Below are positions 32,211-41,021 of a stretch of DNA of 64,000 bases, one piece after another (the stretch's first letter is position 1; every line of letters begins with the position of its first letter). Origin of the DNA: Rhizobium sp. Pop5 (GTDB lineage Bacteria; Pseudomonadota; Alphaproteobacteria; Rhizobiales; Rhizobiaceae); the NCBI RefSeq assembly GCF_024721175.1, contig NZ_CP099402.1:186001-250000 (forward strand), in the 5' to 3' direction. Position numbers and translations under genes: made by a program. The notes under the pieces were generated by a model that had not been told where the DNA came from, ran no database searches, and worked only from the letters and a program-made list of their open reading frames with translations.

Positions 32211-33428
32211 TCAAGCCGGTACGACGTCCTCAATGGACTGACGGACGACGCGCCCGGTGGTGGCCTCAGCAAGGGCCTGGCGCAATGCCTCGACGACCCT
32301 GACGATATCGACCTCCGTCATCTGGGCATAAAGCGGCAGGATGACGGTTTGCTGCTGCGCCGAAACGCTTCGCGCCAGGCTGGTGGCGGCGCGATGGGAG
32401 CTCTGATCGGTATAGGCTCCCTCCAGATGAATGTTCATCACGCCACGCCGCGTCGATATCCCTTGATCGAGTAGCGTCTGCATGACTGCCCGCTGGTCGA
32501 TTTCGTCGGACAATCTCACGCAGAAGCTCTGCCAGTTGCTGCGAGCCCAGCCGGGCTCGGTCGGAATCGACAGACCCGGGATCGTGGACAGTCCCTCGCA
32601 ATAGAGCGAGGCTAAGCGCCTTCGCTGGGCGACCAGCTCCGGCAGGCGCCGTAGTTGCACCCGTCCGACAGCGGCCTGGAGGTCGGTCATACGGTAGTTA
32701 TAGCCGAGCTCATCATAGTCCTCGAAGATCACCTGCTTCGAGCCGTGGCGGACCGCGTCGGTGACGCTCATGCCATGCTGGCGCCACAGCCGGAATTTTC
32801 GGTCATAGTCCGGGTTCGCAGTCGTCAGCATGCCGCCATCACCCGTGGTCACGACCTTTCGGGGATGGAAGGAAAAGCAGGCAATATCGCCATGCGGCTT
32901 GCCGATCTTTTCCCAACGCCCTTCCCACAGGATTTCGCTTCCCGATGCACAGGCCGCATCCTCGATGACCGGTATCGAATGGCGCTTGCCGATCTCCACG
33001 ATCGAACGGAGATCGCAGGGCATGCCGAGCTGATGCACGCACAGGATTGCTTTGGTGCGGGGCGTGATCGCCGCTTCGATCAAGCTGGGGTCGATATTGT
33101 AGCCGTCAGGCTCGATGTCGACGAAGACGGGCACCGCATTGCAGTATCGAACGGCGTTCGCGGTGGCGATGAACGAATGGCTGACCGTGATGACTTCGTC
33201 ACCGGGACCTACGCCGACCGCCATCAAGGCGAGATGAAGCGCCGTCGTGCAGTTGGAAACGGCGCAAGCGTGTTCGGCGGCGACGAAGGCCGCGAATTCC
33301 TTCTCAAAAGCCGCGACTTCCGGGCCCTGCGTCACCCATCCCGACAGGATGACGCGGCGCGTGGCCTCGGCCTCTTCCTCTCCGAGGACGGGCTTGGCGA
33401 CGGGAATTGTGGATTGAGGTGAACTCAT
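32211..33428 (-). CDS. DegT/DnrJ/EryC1/StrS-family sugar aminotransferase, copy 1
   Basis: A 405-residue PLP-dependent aminotransferase. The start IPVAKPVLGEEEAEA, the phosphate-binding NCTTALHLAL, the Asp in VIEDAACASG and the Schiff-base Lys in FSFHPRKVVTTGDGG (about residue 195) define the family. It transfers an amino group to a keto nucleotide sugar; regiochemistry cannot be read from sequence. It is the last gene of the six-gene minus-strand operon, and its ATG (33428) overlaps the preceding TGA as ATGA. A second family member lies three genes upstream, so two different amino sugars, or two positions of one sugar, are likely. Confidence 0.88.
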   Translation of the reverse strand: MSSPQSTIPVAKPVLGEEEAEATRRVILSGWVTQGPEVAAFEKEFAAFVAAEHACAVSNCTTALHLALMAVGVGPGDEVITVSHSFIATANAVRYCNAVPVFVDIEPDGYNIDPSLIEAAITPRTKAILCVHQLGMPCDLRSIVEIGKRHSIPVIEDAACASGSEILWEGRWEKIGKPHGDIACFSFHPRKVVTTGDGGMLTTANPDYDRKFRLWRQHGMSVTDAVRHGSKQVIFEDYDELGYNYRMTDLQAAVGRVQLRRLPELVAQRRRLASLYCEGLSTIPGLSIPTEPGWARSNWQSFCVRLSDEIDQRAVMQTLLDQGISTRRGVMNIHLEGAYTDQSSHRAATSLARSVSAQQQTVILPLYAQMTEVDIVRVVEALRQALAEATTGRVVRQSIEDVVPA

Positions 33429-34396
33429 GCTGCAGCCCCTCCCGCAGCGGTCTGCTGCTGCCACCAGGCAACGAGATCGCGAAGCCCCTGTTCCATTGAA
33501 ATCTCCGCCTTGAAGCCGAGGAGCCGTTCGGCCTTGCTGATATCGGCGAGACGACGGGTTACGCCGTTGACGGTGCGAGCTTCCTTGTGTTGTGGCTCAA
33601 GTGAAACGCCCATGACGCTGCTCAGCATCTGCGCGAGTCCCAGGAGGCTTATTTCCTGGCCGCTCGCGACATTGAAGACTTCGTCCGTGACGTCGCTCTT
33701 CGCGGCGAGAATATTTGCCCGCGCGATGTCGCGCGCGTCGACGAAGTCCATCGTCTGGCTGCCGTCTCCATAGATGAGCGGCGGCATTCCGGCCGCAAGA
33801 CGCTCCATCCAGCGGATCAGAACTTCCGTATAGGCGCCGTAAACGTCCATTCGCGGTCCGTAGACGTTGAAATAGCGTAGCGCGACATAACGTAGGCCGT
33901 ACATTTCCGCGAAGCTGCGCAGCAAACCCTCGTTGAAGGTCTTGGCCGCGCCGTAGATCGTCCGGTTATTGTAGGGATGATGCTGTTCGGTGGTTGGGAA
34001 GCTTTCGGCGAGGCCAAGCACCGATGCAGAGGAGGCCGCGACGACCTTCGACACGCCTGCCTTCACGGCAGCTTCGAGAACATTGAACGTGCCCTCGGCC
34101 AGCACATCGAAAGCGAGCCGTGGGTCTTCCGCGCATTGCGTAATGCGGATCGCCGCCTGGTGAAAGACGATGTCGACGCCTTCGAAGGTTTTCGCCAGAA
34201 GCGCTCTGTCGCGGATATCGCCCTCGATAATGTTGACGGACCCGCTTGATATTGCCGTGCTGAGGTTGTCCCGGCGCCCGCGAACGAAATTGTCGAGGAC
34301 GATGATCTCGCGAGGTTTTTCCAATGCGACAAGATCGGCGATATGCGAACCGATCAGACCGGCGCCGCCGGTAATGAGCACCCGTTTGTTTCTCAT
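33425..34396 (-). CDS. NAD-dependent nucleotide-sugar epimerase/dehydratase
   Basis: A 323-residue extended short-chain dehydrogenase/reductase. NAD-binding GGAGLIGSH near residue 11, ASSASV for the catalytic Ser, and YGAAK (catalytic Tyr and Lys, about residue 151) are all present, as are RYFNVYGPRMD and DFVDARDIA of the substrate half. It should work on a UDP- or dTDP-sugar feeding the neighbouring aminotransferases; epimerase versus dehydratase cannot be separated here. Both ends overlap neighbours by ATGA. Confidence 0.85.
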   Translation of the reverse strand: MRNKRVLITGGAGLIGSHIADLVALEKPREIIVLDNFVRGRRDNLSTAISSGSVNIIEGDIRDRALLAKTFEGVDIVFHQAAIRITQCAEDPRLAFDVLAEGTFNVLEAAVKAGVSKVVAASSASVLGLAESFPTTEQHHPYNNRTIYGAAKTFNEGLLRSFAEMYGLRYVALRYFNVYGPRMDVYGAYTEVLIRWMERLAAGMPPLIYGDGSQTMDFVDARDIARANILAAKSDVTDEVFNVASGQEISLLGLAQMLSSVMGVSLEPQHKEARTVNGVTRRLADISKAERLLGFKAEISMEQGLRDLVAWWQQQTAAGGAAA

Positions 34397-35100
34397 GATC
34401 TTCCCTCACGCGACATGTTCGTCATCGGATCATTCTCCGAACGCCAACGTATGAATTTCGCAGGTACACCCGCGGCAACCGAGAACGGCTCGACGTCCGA
34501 AACGACAACGGCCCCCGCTCCAACGATCGCCCCCTTCCCGATGGTCACGCCGGGAAGAATGGTCGCATTCGTTCCGATATCGGCCTCCGCACAGATGCGG
34601 ACCGGCTTGATTTCAAGATCCGTGCGAATGATCGGAACATCGATTGGCAGCGCCGTGTGGGTCGAGCCGAGCACCTTGGCGCCCGGCCCCCAGCCGACGG
34701 AATCTCCGATTTCCAGATCGCGCGCGTCGAAATAGGCCATCGGGCCGATCCAGACATTGTTGCCGATCTTGCAGGTGCCGTCGAAACGTCCCTGGATATA
34801 GGCCTGGGCACCGATGAACACGCCGTCGCCGATTTCGAATGTTTCCGGGTGTTTGAAACCGGCACCGCCTGCGACCTGCAACCCTGTGCCGCAGCTCCGC
34901 GCAATCGCCTGCCAGATGGCTTTCCGCATCAGGCTGTCGACGACGCCGTCGCCTGTCGCGAAGCGGCCGTAGAGCTCGATCAGCCCGGCGCGTCCATAGG
35001 ATTGCTTGAGCTCTTCGGCGAGCCCCGCCACATAGGCCGGATCTGCCGGCTTCTGGCTGCGGCCGTGAACGGCCTGCACGATGCGAGCCTCAGCTGACAT
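34393..35100 (-). CDS. Left-handed beta-helix acyltransferase (hexapeptide family)
   Basis: A 235-residue protein. After a helical N-terminus (residues 1-70), hexapeptide repeats build the beta helix (FEIGDGVFIGAQAYIQG, KIGNNVWIGPMAYFD, DIGTNATILPGVTIGKGAIVGAGAVV) and end in the usual VAAGVPAKFIRW. It probably acetylates a sugar amino or hydroxyl group. The frame is open far upstream inside the preceding aminotransferase gene, but GGAG 7 nt before ATG 35100 and the family N-terminus fix the start; it overlaps that gene by 11 bp. Its TGA overlaps the epimerase ATG. Confidence 0.82.
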   Translation of the reverse strand: MSAEARIVQAVHGRSQKPADPAYVAGLAEELKQSYGRAGLIELYGRFATGDGVVDSLMRKAIWQAIARSCGTGLQVAGGAGFKHPETFEIGDGVFIGAQAYIQGRFDGTCKIGNNVWIGPMAYFDARDLEIGDSVGWGPGAKVLGSTHTALPIDVPIIRTDLEIKPVRICAEADIGTNATILPGVTIGKGAIVGAGAVVVSDVEPFSVAAGVPAKFIRWRSENDPMTNMSREGRS

Positions 35101-36193
35101 AGGCATACTCCAGCGCAGCCGCGACCTGATCGACGTGCTGTACCGGCATTTCAGGATAGATCGGCAAGGAGAGAACCTCGCGTGCGGCGGCTTCCGAGAT
35201 CGGGAAGTCGCCGACCTGGTAACCGAGGTCGGCATGGGCCTTCTGCAAATGCACAGGGATCGGATAGTGCAAACCGGACGGAATGCCCTCTGCCGTGAGC
35301 ACACGCTGCAGGCCGTCGCGATCGTGGCTTCTGATGGCATAGACATGGTAGACATGCCGCCGCTCGGCAGCTTCGACAGGCGTTCGCAAATGATGCGATC
35401 CCGCAAGCAGCGAGGAGTAGCGGCGACCATGCGAGCGACGGGCCTCGGTCCAGGCTTCGAGATGCCGGAGCTTGACGCGCAGGATGGCGCCCTGGATGGC
35501 GTCCATGCGATAGTTGAAGCCCTTCAGCAGATGATGATAGCGCTGCTCCTGACCCCAGTCCCGCAGCATGCGCATCGTCTTGGCCTGCTCGTCGCTGTTC
35601 GTGACGGCGATACCGCCCTCGCCGCAGGCACCGAGATTCTTGCCCGGATAGAAGCTGAAGCAGCCGGATGCGCCGATGCTGCCGGCGCGCGCGCCCTTGT
35701 ACCGGGCGCCATGTGCCTGGCAGGCGTCCTCGATGACCGGAATCCCATGCCGATCGGCCACTGCCATGATGCCATCCATATCGGCCATCTGGCCGTAGAT
35801 ATGGACGGGAATGATCGCCTTGGTCCGGGAGGTGATCTTCGCTTCGAGCTGAGCCGGATCCATCGTGAGCGTCACGGGCTCCACATCGACGAATACGGGT
35901 GTTGCGCCGGTGTAGCAGATCGCCGACACAGTCGCGACGAAGGTGAACGGCACGGTGATGACCTCATCGCCGGGGCCGACGCCCGCAGCAAGCAGGGACA
36001 GATGCAGGGCACTCGTTCCGGTATTGACGGCGATGGCGTGCTTGACGTTGCAATAGTCAGCAAATTCCTGCTCGAGGCGGATGACTTCCTCGCCCAGCAC
36101 ATATTGCCCCGAGGCGAGGACGCCGAGCACGGCGGCGTCGATTTCGCTCTTGATCGATTGATATTGTGCTTTCAAGTCCAGAAAGGGGATCAT
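35090..36193 (-). CDS. WbpE-like UDP-3-keto-uronate aminotransferase (DegT family), copy 2
   Basis: A 367-residue PLP enzyme starting MIPFLDLKAQYQSIKSEID, very like WbpE/WlbC. The phosphate-binding NTGTSALHLSLLAAG, the EDACQAHGARYKG stretch, the Schiff-base Lys in FSFYPGKNLGACGEGG and the NYRMDAIQGAIL motif are present. With the WbpB-like dehydrogenase next to it and the WbpD-like acetyltransferase, it should aminate the 3-keto group of UDP-GlcNAc-uronate on the way to 2,3-diacetamido-uronic acid. Both start and stop overlap neighbouring genes. Confidence 0.85.
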   Translation of the reverse strand: MIPFLDLKAQYQSIKSEIDAAVLGVLASGQYVLGEEVIRLEQEFADYCNVKHAIAVNTGTSALHLSLLAAGVGPGDEVITVPFTFVATVSAICYTGATPVFVDVEPVTLTMDPAQLEAKITSRTKAIIPVHIYGQMADMDGIMAVADRHGIPVIEDACQAHGARYKGARAGSIGASGCFSFYPGKNLGACGEGGIAVTNSDEQAKTMRMLRDWGQEQRYHHLLKGFNYRMDAIQGAILRVKLRHLEAWTEARRSHGRRYSSLLAGSHHLRTPVEAAERRHVYHVYAIRSHDRDGLQRVLTAEGIPSGLHYPIPVHLQKAHADLGYQVGDFPISEAAAREVLSLPIYPEMPVQHVDQVAAALEYAYVS

Positions 36194-37227
36194 GCGATGC
36201 GCCTCGCCTCTTCGAGCTCGATGATACGACCGCGCTGGGCGAGCGACCGGCTTGCTGCTTCAAGGATGCGGACGACGCGCAGCCCGGCCTGGCCGTCTGC
36301 AATGGGGCGCGAATTCTGCTCGACGCATTCGACGAACTGATCCAGCTCACGTTTCAATGCCTCGGTCATATCGAGCTTGGGCGCCCACATGTCGCCGCTG
36401 CGATAGCCGACCAGCATCTGATGGACCTTCTCGCCATAGGCATCGGAATTGGGGCACATGGTGATGCCCTTGTCATAGACCTTGATCTTTTCGCTGGGCT
36501 CCAGATCGTCATAGACGATCATCTTGTTGCTGCAGCCGATCAGCGTGCGGCGGACCTTGACCGGTGCCAGCCAGTTGACGTGAACGTGGGCGATGAGCTT
36601 GCTTTCGAAGAACAGCGTCAGATAGGCGATGTTCTCCGGCTCGCCGAGCACATGGCTCATGCCCGTCGCTGAAACAGCCACCGGCCTTTCCTGCACGACA
36701 TGGTCCAGAATGGAGAGGTCATGCACCGCAAGGTCCCAGATGACGCTGACATCGTGCTGGAACAACCCCAGATTGACGCGAACGGAGTCGTAGTAATACA
36801 TATCGCCCAGGCCGCTATCGACCAGTTCACGCATCTTGCGGACGGCGCCGGTGTGGACGAAGGTATGATCCACGGCCAGCACGAGGCGCCGGCGCGCGGC
36901 TTCCTCGACCATCCTTGCGGCTTCCTCCGTCGTCGATGCCATCGGCTTTTCGACGAAGACATGCTTTCCGGCCATCATAGCCTGCATTGCGAGCTTGAAA
37001 TGGGTCGAGACCGGCGTCGCAATCGCGATGGCATCCACTCTCGGATCGGCCAGAACTTCCTCGAATTTATCGGTGATCGTTATGGCGGGATAGCGCGCTT
37101 TGACGGCCGCCAGCCGTTCTATATTGAGATCACAGACTGATATGAGCTGCGCCCCGGCCGCTTCCGAAATGTTGCGAACCAGATTCGGACCCCAATACCC
37201 ATATCCAACAACGGCGATACCGATCAT
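36190..37227 (-). CDS. WbpB/WlbA-like nucleotide-sugar dehydrogenase (Gfo/Idh/MocA family)
   Basis: A 345-residue oxidoreductase with an N-terminal Rossmann fold (GIAVVGYGYWGPNLVRN), the family EKPMA motif near residue 94, and a C-terminal substrate part (DHTFVHTGAVRKM, FQHDVSVIWDLAVHDLSIL). WbpB/WlbA enzymes oxidise C3 of UDP-N-acetylglucosaminuronate. Association with the aminotransferase and acetyltransferase on either side supports that reaction. The 6-dehydrogenase that makes the uronate is not in the window. ATGA overlaps join it to both neighbours. Confidence 0.88.
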   Translation of the reverse strand: MIGIAVVGYGYWGPNLVRNISEAAGAQLISVCDLNIERLAAVKARYPAITITDKFEEVLADPRVDAIAIATPVSTHFKLAMQAMMAGKHVFVEKPMASTTEEAARMVEEAARRRLVLAVDHTFVHTGAVRKMRELVDSGLGDMYYYDSVRVNLGLFQHDVSVIWDLAVHDLSILDHVVQERPVAVSATGMSHVLGEPENIAYLTLFFESKLIAHVHVNWLAPVKVRRTLIGCSNKMIVYDDLEPSEKIKVYDKGITMCPNSDAYGEKVHQMLVGYRSGDMWAPKLDMTEALKRELDQFVECVEQNSRPIADGQAGLRVVRILEAASRSLAQRGRIIELEEARRIA

Positions 37228-37730
37228 CGCATTTCTCCCAACGCTTGCATGGTGACTGATCGGTCATGAACGTGACCGATGATCCTGGCCGGAACGCCGA
37301 CGACAATGGCGCCGGCAGGCACATCCTTCGTTACGACAGCGCCGGCGCCGACCTGTGCGGCCTCTCCGATGGTCACGCCAGGCAGAATGGTGGCGTTGCT
37401 GCCGATCGAGGCGTGGCGCTTGACCAGAGTGGGGATGAGAACCCAGTCCGCTTCCGTCTGCAGACCGCCGTCCGAATTGACGGCGCGCGGATAGGTATCA
37501 TTGGTGAACATGACGCCATGGCCGATGAAAACGCCGTCTTCCAGCGTCACACCTTCACAGAGAAAGGAATGGCTGGAGATTTTGCAGTCTTGTCCGACGA
37601 GGACGTTTTTCTGGATTTCGACGAAGGTGCCGATGCGCGTTCGCGCGCCGATCGTGCACCCATAGAGATTCACGAGATCTCGATGATGGATGACGCAGCT
37701 ATCATCCAGCCTGACGTTCGATGCAATCAT
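37224..37730 (-). CDS. WbpD/WlbB-like N-acetyltransferase (hexapeptide family)
   Basis: A 168-residue left-handed beta-helix enzyme made of hexapeptide turns (VNLYGCTIGARTRIGTFVEI, KISSHSFLCEGVTLEDGVFI, SIGSNATILPGVTIGEAAQV) with the loop GHGVMFTNDTYPRA and the ending VGVPARIIG. WbpD/WlbB enzymes acetylate the 3-amino group of UDP-2-acetamido-3-amino-uronate. It is slightly shorter than typical members (about 190). It is the first gene of the six-gene operon; its promoter must lie in 37731-38286. Confidence 0.85.
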   Translation of the reverse strand: MIASNVRLDDSCVIHHRDLVNLYGCTIGARTRIGTFVEIQKNVLVGQDCKISSHSFLCEGVTLEDGVFIGHGVMFTNDTYPRAVNSDGGLQTEADWVLIPTLVKRHASIGSNATILPGVTIGEAAQVGAGAVVTKDVPAGAIVVGVPARIIGHVHDRSVTMQALGEMR

Positions 37731-38286
37731 TACGCATGCACCCCTTCAACAAGCCCTGCTGTGTCTGAAATCGACAATCGCGTGATGCGTTCAAGATTTC
37801 ATTTCAGCAGAACGAACTATTTCTTTCCCTCCAAAAAGAATTGTTTTCTCGACCTAAGTAAAGGAACAAAACGGTTAAGCTCATGCTCCTAAAGGCGTAG
37901 GCGCTTACGAAGGTTGGATGATGATCGCGTGCCGAAGTTTATGATCAATGCTCACAATCGGCGGCAGATCACGTCACACTCGATCTCGCTCATAAACCGA
38001 AGACGGGCTTGGTTTACATGGGTTTAGCCAAGCCGACTGAATATATATCACGACTTCATATATAGACATGCAGATGACTTAGAGATGAAAGGATCAATTT
38101 GATAAATACGACTGTTTACAGCTTTTTATGGGACTTAAGTCTTGGGGTAGCTACTATTAATTACTATGAGAACTGCGGGAATTTGGTATTAAATCAGCAC
38201 TATTGGTAATAAACTCCCTTGTTCGCAGGGGTGTGTGAACATTCGACTTTTTGTTTAGCGTGGAAAAAACTAGGGAGGATCGGGCG
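37731..38286. promoter_or_regulatory. Divergent promoter region of the nucleotide-sugar operon and the LuxR-type gene
   Basis: About 550 bp, clearly more AT-rich than the genes. The shared heptamer occurs on the minus strand (CTACGCC, 37900-37894, followed by TTTA). AT-rich stretches such as TTCATATATAG near 38056 and CTACTATTAATTACTAT near 38150 could hold promoter elements. At 38272-38279 the strong ribosome binding site AGGGAGGA serves the TTG start at 38287. No small gene or RNA was recognised. Confidence 0.45.
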
Positions 38287-39066
38287 TTGAACTCGGTAAC
38301 TATAAACCACAGGCAAGAAAACATATCTCTTCCCCTGGAGATCGAAAATGGTTCGACATTGCTTGCCCGAACGGCAGGTCCGAAGCATTCGCTTGTCATT
38401 CTCGACAAGAGAGAACTTGATCGGCATTGCCTTGCGCAATGCATGTCCGCCCACACGAAGGATTTCCTTGTTCTGGCGTTTGGATCAATTGATGAGTGGA
38501 AGGTCAAGCGCGAAGAATATCCTCCGCTTTCGGCAATCATCTTGAACGTTGGCGGCAGGATGGTCGATGAGCCTGCGGTTTCGGAGCAGATCAAGAACCT
38601 TTCGTCCGAATTCGCATCGACACCGGTCATCGTATTGGCTGATAGCGACGATTTCGACCAGATCGTGAGGGCGATCGACTATGGAGCCAAGGGCTATATA
38701 CCGGCCACCGTTAGCATCAGCGTCTGCATGGAGCTGATCGCGCTGTCGGTAGCAGGAGGACTTTTTGTGCCCGCGAGCGCCCTGTTCGCCATGCGTCACC
38801 TGCTGCAGTCGAACAACACGACGGCGCACCCGATGGCCGGGATATTCACGGATCGTCAGGCCGAGGTCGTAGCAGCACTGCGGCGCGGAAAGGCGAACAA
38901 GATCATTGCCTATGAGCTCAACCTGCGGGAAAGCACCGTCAAGGTCCACGTTCGCAACATCATGAAAAAGGTCAAGGCAACGAACAGGACCGAGGTTGTG
39001 TTCAAGCTCAACGATCTCTTTCCCGATAGTCTCTCCGGCTCTGGGATCAGCAGAGAACTGTGCTGA
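38287..39066 (+). CDS. LuxR/NarL-type regulator with a non-canonical receiver domain
   Basis: A 259-residue protein with a receiver-like N-terminal domain (about residues 35-150) and a C-terminal LuxR HTH (FTDRQAEVVAALRRGKANK, IIAYELNLRESTVKVHVRNI). At the position of the phosphorylated Asp the sequence reads SAIILNVGG, with Asn instead. The Lys of AKGYIP is kept, so signalling by ordinary phosphorylation is doubtful. Start: AGGGAGGA at 38272-38279 lies 7 nt before TTG 38287; the frame opens at another TTG (38251) that has no such site. Position between the polymer operons suggests it controls exopolysaccharide genes. A strong hairpin follows the stop. Confidence 0.85.
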   Translation: MNSVTINHRQENISLPLEIENGSTLLARTAGPKHSLVILDKRELDRHCLAQCMSAHTKDFLVLAFGSIDEWKVKREEYPPLSAIILNVGGRMVDEPAVSEQIKNLSSEFASTPVIVLADSDDFDQIVRAIDYGAKGYIPATVSISVCMELIALSVAGGLFVPASALFAMRHLLQSNNTTAHPMAGIFTDRQAEVVAALRRGKANKIIAYELNLRESTVKVHVRNIMKKVKATNRTEVVFKLNDLFPDSLSGSGISRELC

Positions 39067-39109
39067 TACGCCGGCAGAGACCTGCCGACATGCATGAAAT
39101 TAAAAAGCT

Positions 39110-39149
39110 AAAGCGCGTCACATGAATCCAGCTCGATGTGACGCGCTTT
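39110..39149 (+). terminator. Strong hairpin after the LuxR-type gene
   Basis: A perfect 14-bp stem, AAAGCGCGTCACAT (39110-39123) and ATGTGACGCGCTTT (39136-39149), with a 12-nt loop. It lies between two convergent genes and its arms give A- and T-runs on either strand, so it may terminate both. Confidence 0.7.
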
Positions 39150-39190
39150 CGCGCACTGCTATGACAGACGTTCGGGTCAATTGCCTTTGG

Positions 39191-41017
39191 TCACGAAGGA
39201 GGCCTGGAAAGCGCCACTCGGATCCTGCGCAGCCGACCTCTTTGTGAGCGGGGCACCATGCCCCTTGCAAGATACCTGACATACCCGAACTCCGGCAAAG
39301 GTGGCACATTCGGCCTTAAGCTGTTCAGACGCAGTTTGATCATCAGGTCATCCATGACCAAGTAGAATCGCAGGGGCCAACCAAGATCACGTTCGAAGTG
39401 TAGAGACGCTACACGCCCGCCAGTTTCGTTCGCCGCAACGGGCACGTGACGCAGAGCCTTTGCAAGATCCTGCTTCTGACAACGCTCAAGAATATCGGCG
39501 ACCCATGAAAGCCATTCTTGATCGCTCCGCTTGGGAAGCTGGTGGACGCTTTTTCGATCCTTCTGGCGACTTTCTGAAGCAGCCCGATTGCCGCGACCCG
39601 GTTGCTCGAGAATGAGGCGCATGCGCCTGAGTTCGTCGTGGGCCAGGCTCGGATAGAAGTCCCGCAACCTCCGCGCTTGCTCAAAATGCCCCTTGCAGAC
39701 CAAAGCAAGGAGGAAATATGCCCATTCCACAGGATCTGGGTCGCTCGCCCCATAATCGATCATCGTTATCTTGATCAAGTTCACCATAAGGTCATAGGCG
39801 CGATCAGCATCGCCCTCAAGCAATGCGCAGATGGCAAGGCGCAATTTGGCTTCGGGCAGGTAGGACACATAGTTCAGGCAGTTGAGGTAGCAGTGCTTGG
39901 CCTCTTCCACCCTGCCCTGCTCAAGAAGCAAATCGCCCTGCTTCAGCAAGGCGCGATCGCTCGCCTCACCGACAATATGGACGCTCTCCCGCTGCGAGAT
40001 GTGTTCGACCTTTATGAGGTCGCTGAAAGGTCCGGGCTGGATGATCTTCTCGCCGGATCGCAGGCCTTTGTTCAGCATGAACCATTGATATATTTGGGGT
40101 CTGTGGCTCAGCGTATGACGCGAGTGGACCAAACGATAGCCTGCTGCCGCGATACGCTGCATTTCATCGGGATGAGCAAAGAGGTATTCCAGTCGTTCAA
40201 CCACGTTGCGGTGGTCGGCAAAGACACAGTTCTCCATGTCGGAAAAGCCGGCGGCCTCAACGGCTGCCGTGCGCTCCGTCAATAGACAGGCGTTTGCCCC
40301 GGGGATCTCGAAGTGCTTGCGCACGACCTCGCCGCCCGCGGTTCCACATGTGGGGACGACAAAGCTCGCATTGAGGACGCGCGCATAGGCCTCTCCCGCC
40401 AACAGCTGGGAGGCAAGCTTGCTCTCATAGCTGTGTTGCGGCGAGACCAGGCAGGGATAGTGGTCGCGGATGATCGGAAAGACAGTCTGCCGCCAGGGGT
40501 AGAGTCCATAGACCTGGCCCGTGAGCGTGACCGGTATGACCTTCTGCTGGCCATAGTCACGATAAACATCGGGATCGATGAAGTTTGGCCAGACGAACAG
40601 GTTCCCCCTAAGCTCCGGCATATATTCGGGAGTCATGGTTCCAATCGAGAAATATGTCTCGATGCCCCAGTGCTCCATATCGGAAAGGAAGCCACTGCGC
40701 CGGTCGCACCATGGATCGGCATTGTGAAGGCCAAGCTTCGGAACGCCGGCATGGGCACCGGTATTGCTGATCCTTATCCGTCGTGAACCGTGTGACCGAT
40801 AGCCACTTTCAAACAGCGTCAGATCCGGTTGGTGCCTTTCACACACCTCCGCGTAATCGCAGTCGCGGTTTACGACGACGACATCAAAATGCGTGCTGAG
40901 GCATTTGACCTGCTGCTGCATATGCAGCAGCAGGTAACCGGCTGCGTTCACATTGGGCTGATGGTCCCATTGAAAGAAAACGAGCTTCGGTTTGCGATTG
41001 GTGTCGAGGCTATTCAT
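39191..41017 (-). CDS. Glycosyltransferase (CgeB-like) fused to a TPR-like region
   Basis: A 608-residue protein. Residues about 10-340 look like a group-1 glycosyltransferase of the CgeB-like type: KLVFFQWDHQPNVNAAGYLL, WPNFIDPDVYRDYG, GEVVRKHFEIPGANACLLTE, then FADHRNVVERLEYLFAHPDE and AAAGYRLVHSRHTLSHR. From about 375 to 520 there are helical pairs resembling TPR units (ALLKQGDLLLEQGRVEEAKH; AKLRLAICALLEGDADRAYD), and a basic tail follows. It probably adds a sugar to the lipid-linked repeat unit on the cytosolic side; donor unknown. ATG 41017 is four bases after the UDP-xylose synthase stop. Confidence 0.75.
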   Translation of the reverse strand: MNSLDTNRKPKLVFFQWDHQPNVNAAGYLLLHMQQQVKCLSTHFDVVVVNRDCDYAEVCERHQPDLTLFESGYRSHGSRRIRISNTGAHAGVPKLGLHNADPWCDRRSGFLSDMEHWGIETYFSIGTMTPEYMPELRGNLFVWPNFIDPDVYRDYGQQKVIPVTLTGQVYGLYPWRQTVFPIIRDHYPCLVSPQHSYESKLASQLLAGEAYARVLNASFVVPTCGTAGGEVVRKHFEIPGANACLLTERTAAVEAAGFSDMENCVFADHRNVVERLEYLFAHPDEMQRIAAAGYRLVHSRHTLSHRPQIYQWFMLNKGLRSGEKIIQPGPFSDLIKVEHISQRESVHIVGEASDRALLKQGDLLLEQGRVEEAKHCYLNCLNYVSYLPEAKLRLAICALLEGDADRAYDLMVNLIKITMIDYGASDPDPVEWAYFLLALVCKGHFEQARRLRDFYPSLAHDELRRMRLILEQPGRGNRAASESRQKDRKSVHQLPKRSDQEWLSWVADILERCQKQDLAKALRHVPVAANETGGRVASLHFERDLGWPLRFYLVMDDLMIKLRLNSLRPNVPPLPEFGYVRYLARGMVPRSQRGRLRRIRVALSRPPS

Positions 41018-41021
41018 GTCC

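Noticed and set aside
35081..36340. 419-codon plus-strand frame in the sugar operon
   Set aside because: Antisense to two well-supported genes and lacking domain features.
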